From Pseudomonas fluorescens (lineage in GTDB: Bacteria; Pseudomonadota; Gammaproteobacteria; Pseudomonadales; Pseudomonadaceae), in contig NZ_CABVIR010000002.1 of assembly GCF_902498065.1 (NCBI RefSeq), forward strand, positions 496,001 through 560,000: a DNA stretch of 64,000 bases, given 5' to 3'. This document shows, piece after piece, positions 61,275 through 64,000 of this stretch. The number at the start of each line of letters is the position of its first letter. Position 1 is the stretch's first letter. Both the position numbers and the translations under genes were made by a program. Below the pieces are notes generated by a model. The model saw only the letters and a list, made by a program, of their open reading frames with translations, was not told the DNA's origin and searched no databases.

Positions 61275-62120
61275 ATGGCTTTGACAGTAAACACCAACAC
61301 TACTTCGCTGAACGTTCAGAAAAACCTGAACCGCGCTTCCGACGCTCTGTCGACTTCGATGACTCGCCTGTCTTCCGGCCTGAAAATCAACAGCGCTAAA
61401 GACGACGCCGCCGGCCTGCAAATCGCTACCCGTATGACCTCGCAGATCCGTGGTCAGACCATGGCTATCAAAAACGCCAACGACGGTGTTTCGATCGCTC
61501 AGACCGCTGAAGGCGCTCTGCAAGAATCGTCCAACATCCTGCAGCGTATGCGTGAAATCGCACTGCAATCGCGAAACGACTCCAACGGCACTGCTGACCG
61601 TACCGCTCTGGACAAAGAATACAAACAGTCCATCGACGAACTGACCCGTATTGCCAAGTCCACTAACCTGAACGGCAAGGCTCTGATCGACGGTACTGCT
61701 GGTGCGATGGAATTCCAGGTTGGTGCGGGTACTACTTCCGACAACCAGATCACCCTGACCCTGTCGACCAGCTTCGACGCCAGCGCCCTGGGCATGACCG
61801 GTACTACCATTTCCGGTACTTCCAACGCAGCCAACCACTCGGCAGTACTGTCGGCTGTATCGGCTATCGACGCTGCACTGGCGAACATCAACGCCACTCG
61901 TGCTGACCTCGGTGCTGCTCAAAACCGTTTCTCCACCACCATCTCCAACCTGCAAAACATCAACGAAAACGCCGAAGCTGCACGTAGCCGCGTACAAGAT
62001 ACCGACTTCGCTGCTGAAACTGCACAGCTGACCAAGCAACAAACTCTGCAACAAGCTTCTACCGCAGTTCTGGCCCAGGCCAACCAACTGCCATCCGCTG
62101 TACTGAAACTGCTTCAGTAA
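61275..62120 (+). CDS. fliC: Flagellin FliC (short type)
   Basis: 281 residues, about the length of P. syringae flagellin and much shorter than enteric flagellins. D0/D1 helices are conserved at both ends (MALTVNTNTTSLNVQKNLNR; ARSRVQDTDFAAETAQLTKQ onward). The flg22-equivalent region is at residues 30-51 (TRLSSGLKINSAKDDAAGLQIA). The exposed centre, about 141-196, is rich in Ser and Thr (GTTISGTSNAANHS), the zone that is O-glycosylated in P. syringae and the likely target of the island upstream. Codon use is strongly biased (CGT/CGC Arg, GCT Ala, AAC Asn), as for a highly expressed protein. GAGGAA precedes the ATG. Confidence 0.97.
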   Translation: MALTVNTNTTSLNVQKNLNRASDALSTSMTRLSSGLKINSAKDDAAGLQIATRMTSQIRGQTMAIKNANDGVSIAQTAEGALQESSNILQRMREIALQSRNDSNGTADRTALDKEYKQSIDELTRIAKSTNLNGKALIDGTAGAMEFQVGAGTTSDNQITLTLSTSFDASALGMTGTTISGTSNAANHSAVLSAVSAIDAALANINATRADLGAAQNRFSTTISNLQNINENAEAARSRVQDTDFAAETAQLTKQQTLQQASTAVLAQANQLPSAVLKLLQ

Positions 62121-62137
62121 TAGCTGGGTGAGTTTTG

Positions 62138-62173
62138 GCGGGGGAGTGCGCACGCGCGCTCTCTCGCTTTTTT
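62138..62173 (+). terminator. Terminator between fliC and flaG
   Basis: Long GC-rich stem with several G-T pairs followed by six T, 17 bases past the fliC stop. It would make most fliC transcripts monocistronic, leaving flaG to partial read-through. Confidence 0.8.
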
Positions 62174-62192
62174 AGTTTAAGAGGTGATGGAC

Positions 62193-62558
62193 ATGGATAT
62201 GAGCGTGAAGCTGAACTTGTCTTATCCAGCTGCGAAGCCGGCGACGACTGTTGCTGACAAGCCGGTGGAGAAGCCTCGAGCCGATGCTGCTACAGTGGCA
62301 ACGGTCAAGGATGAGCCAAAAGACGCGGTAACCGAGCGGGACAAACTGAAGATGGCCGTTCAGGAAATTGAAAAGTTCGTTCAATCGGTCAAGCGCAACC
62401 TGGAGTTCTCGATCGATGAGCCTTCAGGCAAAGTAATTGTTAAAGTGATTGCCAGCGACTCGGGTGAAGTGGTTCGCCAGATCCCCAACGAAGAAGTCCT
62501 CAAGCTGGCCAATAGTTTGAATGATGCAAGCAGTCTGTTGTTCAGCGCTAAAGTCTGA
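62193..62558 (+). CDS. flaG: Flagellar protein FlaG
   Basis: 121 residues. After a variable Pro/Ala/Lys-rich N-terminus, the FlaG domain is seen in VQEIEKFVQSVKRNLEFSIDEPSGKVIVKVI and GEVVRQIPNEEVLKLA. FlaG influences filament length and lies between fliC and fliD in many Pseudomonas. Several in-frame starts (62184, 62187, 62193, 62199) are possible; AAGAGG at 62179-62184 best fits 62193. Confidence 0.93.
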   Translation: MDMSVKLNLSYPAAKPATTVADKPVEKPRADAATVATVKDEPKDAVTERDKLKMAVQEIEKFVQSVKRNLEFSIDEPSGKVIVKVIASDSGEVVRQIPNEEVLKLANSLNDASSLLFSAKV

Positions 62559-62640
62559 CAGCTGGCATGAATTTTGTTGCTATGTTCTTTTGGGCGTTGT
62601 AATGGTCAAAAGGCCGGCGACACACTGAAGGGAGTCCCAC

Positions 62641-64000
62641 ATGGCAAGTCCAATTCTACCGGGTCTGGGGTTAGGCTCCGGGCTTGACACCGGTGCTATC
62701 GTCAAAGCCTTGGTTGATGCTGATAAGTCGGCCAAGCAGAGTCAGATCAACCGACAGACGACCACCAATACTTCGCAGATTTCCGGTATCGGGACCCTCA
62801 AGAGTGTCCTCGCGAATTTCCAGACCGCGATCAAAAACCTCGGTAGTACCACGACCCCGCAGTTCTTGGGTTACACCGCCACGAGTTCCGATCCCAAAGT
62901 GCTGACCTCAGTCGCCAGCAACTCGGCGGTCAACGGCACTTATGTCATCAAGGTCGACACCCTTGCGACCTCGTCCAAAGTGGCGACTGCTGCGTTTGCC
63001 GGTGGCCCTAGCAGTGCCATTCCGAGTGGTACGCTCAATATCACTCAAAATGGCATTAGCCGACCTGTCGTCATTCCCGCCGGCGCAACGTTGCAGTCTG
63101 TACGGGATGCGATCAACACCCAGCAAGGCGCCAATGGTTTCAGTGCCAACATTGTCACTGACTCTTTCGGTTCGCGTCTGGTCATGGGGTCTACCGTTAC
63201 CGGTTCAGGCTCCGACATCACGCTCAGTGATATTCCTGGCCTGGAAATCACGGCAGGTCAAAAAATGGGCACCACGCCCACGGCGACCTCGGCCGGTGCC
63301 ATCGGCGAACTCGCTGCGGACGCCAAGTTCACGGTTGACGGACTGGCAATCACCAGCAAATCCAACACCGTGGACGGCGCTATTTCCGGCCTGACACTGA
63401 ACCTGGTGGCAGGTGGTGGTGTGACGTCAACTGTGACAGTCGGGCCGAACAGTGACGGTTTGAAAAAATCGGTCCAGGCCTTTGTCGACGCTTACAACCA
63501 GGTTGTCACTACCGTCAATACGCTGACCAAGCCCACGCTGGATAAAGATGGCAAGCCAACCGTTGCCGCCGCATTGACCGGTGACCCGCTGGCTCGGGGT
63601 ATCCTGGCATCGATCCGTGAGCCGTTGGCCAGTACCGGTGCAGGCGACAAACTGACCGTGCTTTCGCAGTTGGGTATTACCACCAACCAGAAAACCGGCG
63701 CCCTCGATTTCGACAGTGCCAAGTTCACTACGGCGATGACCACGCAGAAACTGGGTGGTGAGATTCAGACGCTGTTTCTGGGTGACCCGACGGCAACCGG
63801 TGATGCGGCCAAGGGTTTGCTGGAACGAATGAATACGATGCTGACGCCTTATACCGTTACCGGCAGCGAAGGCATCCTTGATGCGCGTTCAACGAGCCTG
63901 GCGAAGGTTAAAACCAACCTGGCCAGCCAGCAAGAAGCACTGGATCGCCGGATTGAAACGCTGACAGCCGTGCTGACCAAAAAGTACAACGACATGGACA
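62641..64000 (+). CDS. fliD: Flagellar filament-capping protein FliD, N-terminal 453 residues (3' end outside window)
   Basis: The frame is open from ATG 62641 (AAGGGAG upstream) to the window end. N-terminus PGLGLGSGLDTGAIVKALVDADKSA is the FliD coiled-coil domain. A variable D2/D3 region follows, then SDGLKKSVQAFVDAYNQVVTTVNTLTKPTLD, LTVLSQLGITTNQKTGALDFDSAKF and the start of the C-terminal coil. FliD caps the filament tip and folds incoming flagellin. The imperfect GG...GC pair upstream does not fit sigma-54 spacing, so its promoter is not identified. Confidence 0.96.
   Translation, partial: MASPILPGLGLGSGLDTGAIVKALVDADKSAKQSQINRQTTTNTSQISGIGTLKSVLANFQTAIKNLGSTTTPQFLGYTATSSDPKVLTSVASNSAVNGTYVIKVDTLATSSKVATAAFAGGPSSAIPSGTLNITQNGISRPVVIPAGATLQSVRDAINTQQGANGFSANIVTDSFGSRLVMGSTVTGSGSDITLSDIPGLEITAGQKMGTTPTATSAGAIGELAADAKFTVDGLAITSKSNTVDGAISGLTLNLVAGGGVTSTVTVGPNSDGLKKSVQAFVDAYNQVVTTVNTLTKPTLDKDGKPTVAAALTGDPLARGILASIREPLASTGAGDKLTVLSQLGITTNQKTGALDFDSAKFTTAMTTQKLGGEIQTLFLGDPTATGDAAKGLLERMNTMLTPYTVTGSEGILDARSTSLAKVKTNLASQQEALDRRIETLTAVLTKKYNDMD

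Noticed and set aside
62573..62592. Possible sigma-54 promoter before fliD (TGGCATG ... TTGCT)
   Set aside because: The GG and GC are 13 bases apart; RpoN requires ten.
1..64000. CRISPR arrays, tRNA, rRNA, insertion sequences, toxin-antitoxin or phage defence genes
   Set aside because: No regularly spaced repeats, cloverleaf sequences, transposases, integrases or defence-type domains were recognised. The intergenic palindromes are REP/REPIN elements.

Overview
The window reads as chromosomal DNA of a fluorescent pseudomonad (Pseudomonas fluorescens group). Support for this: the phhABC-phhR phenylalanine hydroxylase cluster; a flgFGHIJKL operon followed by a flagellin glycosylation island, a short fliC, flaG and fliD; a CpxAR-like system; the yciI-yciB-yciV-yciO-scpA-scpB-rluB neighbourhood; and many intergenic palindromes of the GTGGGAGCGGGCTTGCCCGC type, typical of REP/REPIN elements in this group. 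The organism call is inference from gene content. No rRNA, tRNA, insertion sequence, prophage or CRISPR array was seen.

Positions 1-28.2 kb are core and regulatory genome. In order: a MarR-family tail, a FimV-like polar protein, a SelT/W/H-type redox protein, an EamA transporter, two AraC regulators, an LpxH-like phosphoesterase, an HD-domain protein, an Mpo1-like membrane protein, TrkH, a nitroreductase, a CpxAR-like two-component system with a Spy/CpxP-like protein gene between regulator and kinase, then yciI, yciB, RNase AM (yciV), yciO, scpA, scpB, a DUF1289 gene with a probable 5' frameshift, and rluB. Next come an AroP-type permease preceded by two short open frames, arfB, an MFS transporter, two very small genes, and phhABC divergent from phhR with a PhhR/TyrR-type operator between them.

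Positions 28.4-37.0 kb hold the flagellar hook-basal body operon flgF to flgL behind a clear sigma-54 promoter.

Positions 37.0-61.0 kb are the most interesting part, a composite flagellin glycosylation island. It has a 1209-residue multidomain glycosyltransferase. A sigma-54-promoted operon for a CDP-linked, C-methyl-branched 6-deoxyhexose follows (rfbF, rfbG, 3,5-epimerase, C-methyltransferase, ketoreductase, two further methyltransferase-type enzymes). Then come a second large glycosyltransferase and a pseudaminic-acid-type set (pseB, pseC, pseI, pseF) with two methyltransferases, a GNAT acetyltransferase, an ATP-grasp ligase and a HAD hydrolase. A KAS III-like enzyme and a Maf-family (DUF115) glycosyltransferase close the island. 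PseG is not present. The likely picture is that flagellin carries at least two classes of sugar: a branched deoxyhexose glycan attached by the two large glycosyltransferases, and a decorated nonulosonic acid attached by Maf.

Positions 61.1-64.0 kb carry fliC behind a canonical sigma-28 promoter, flaG, and the first 1360 bases of fliD, which runs off the window.
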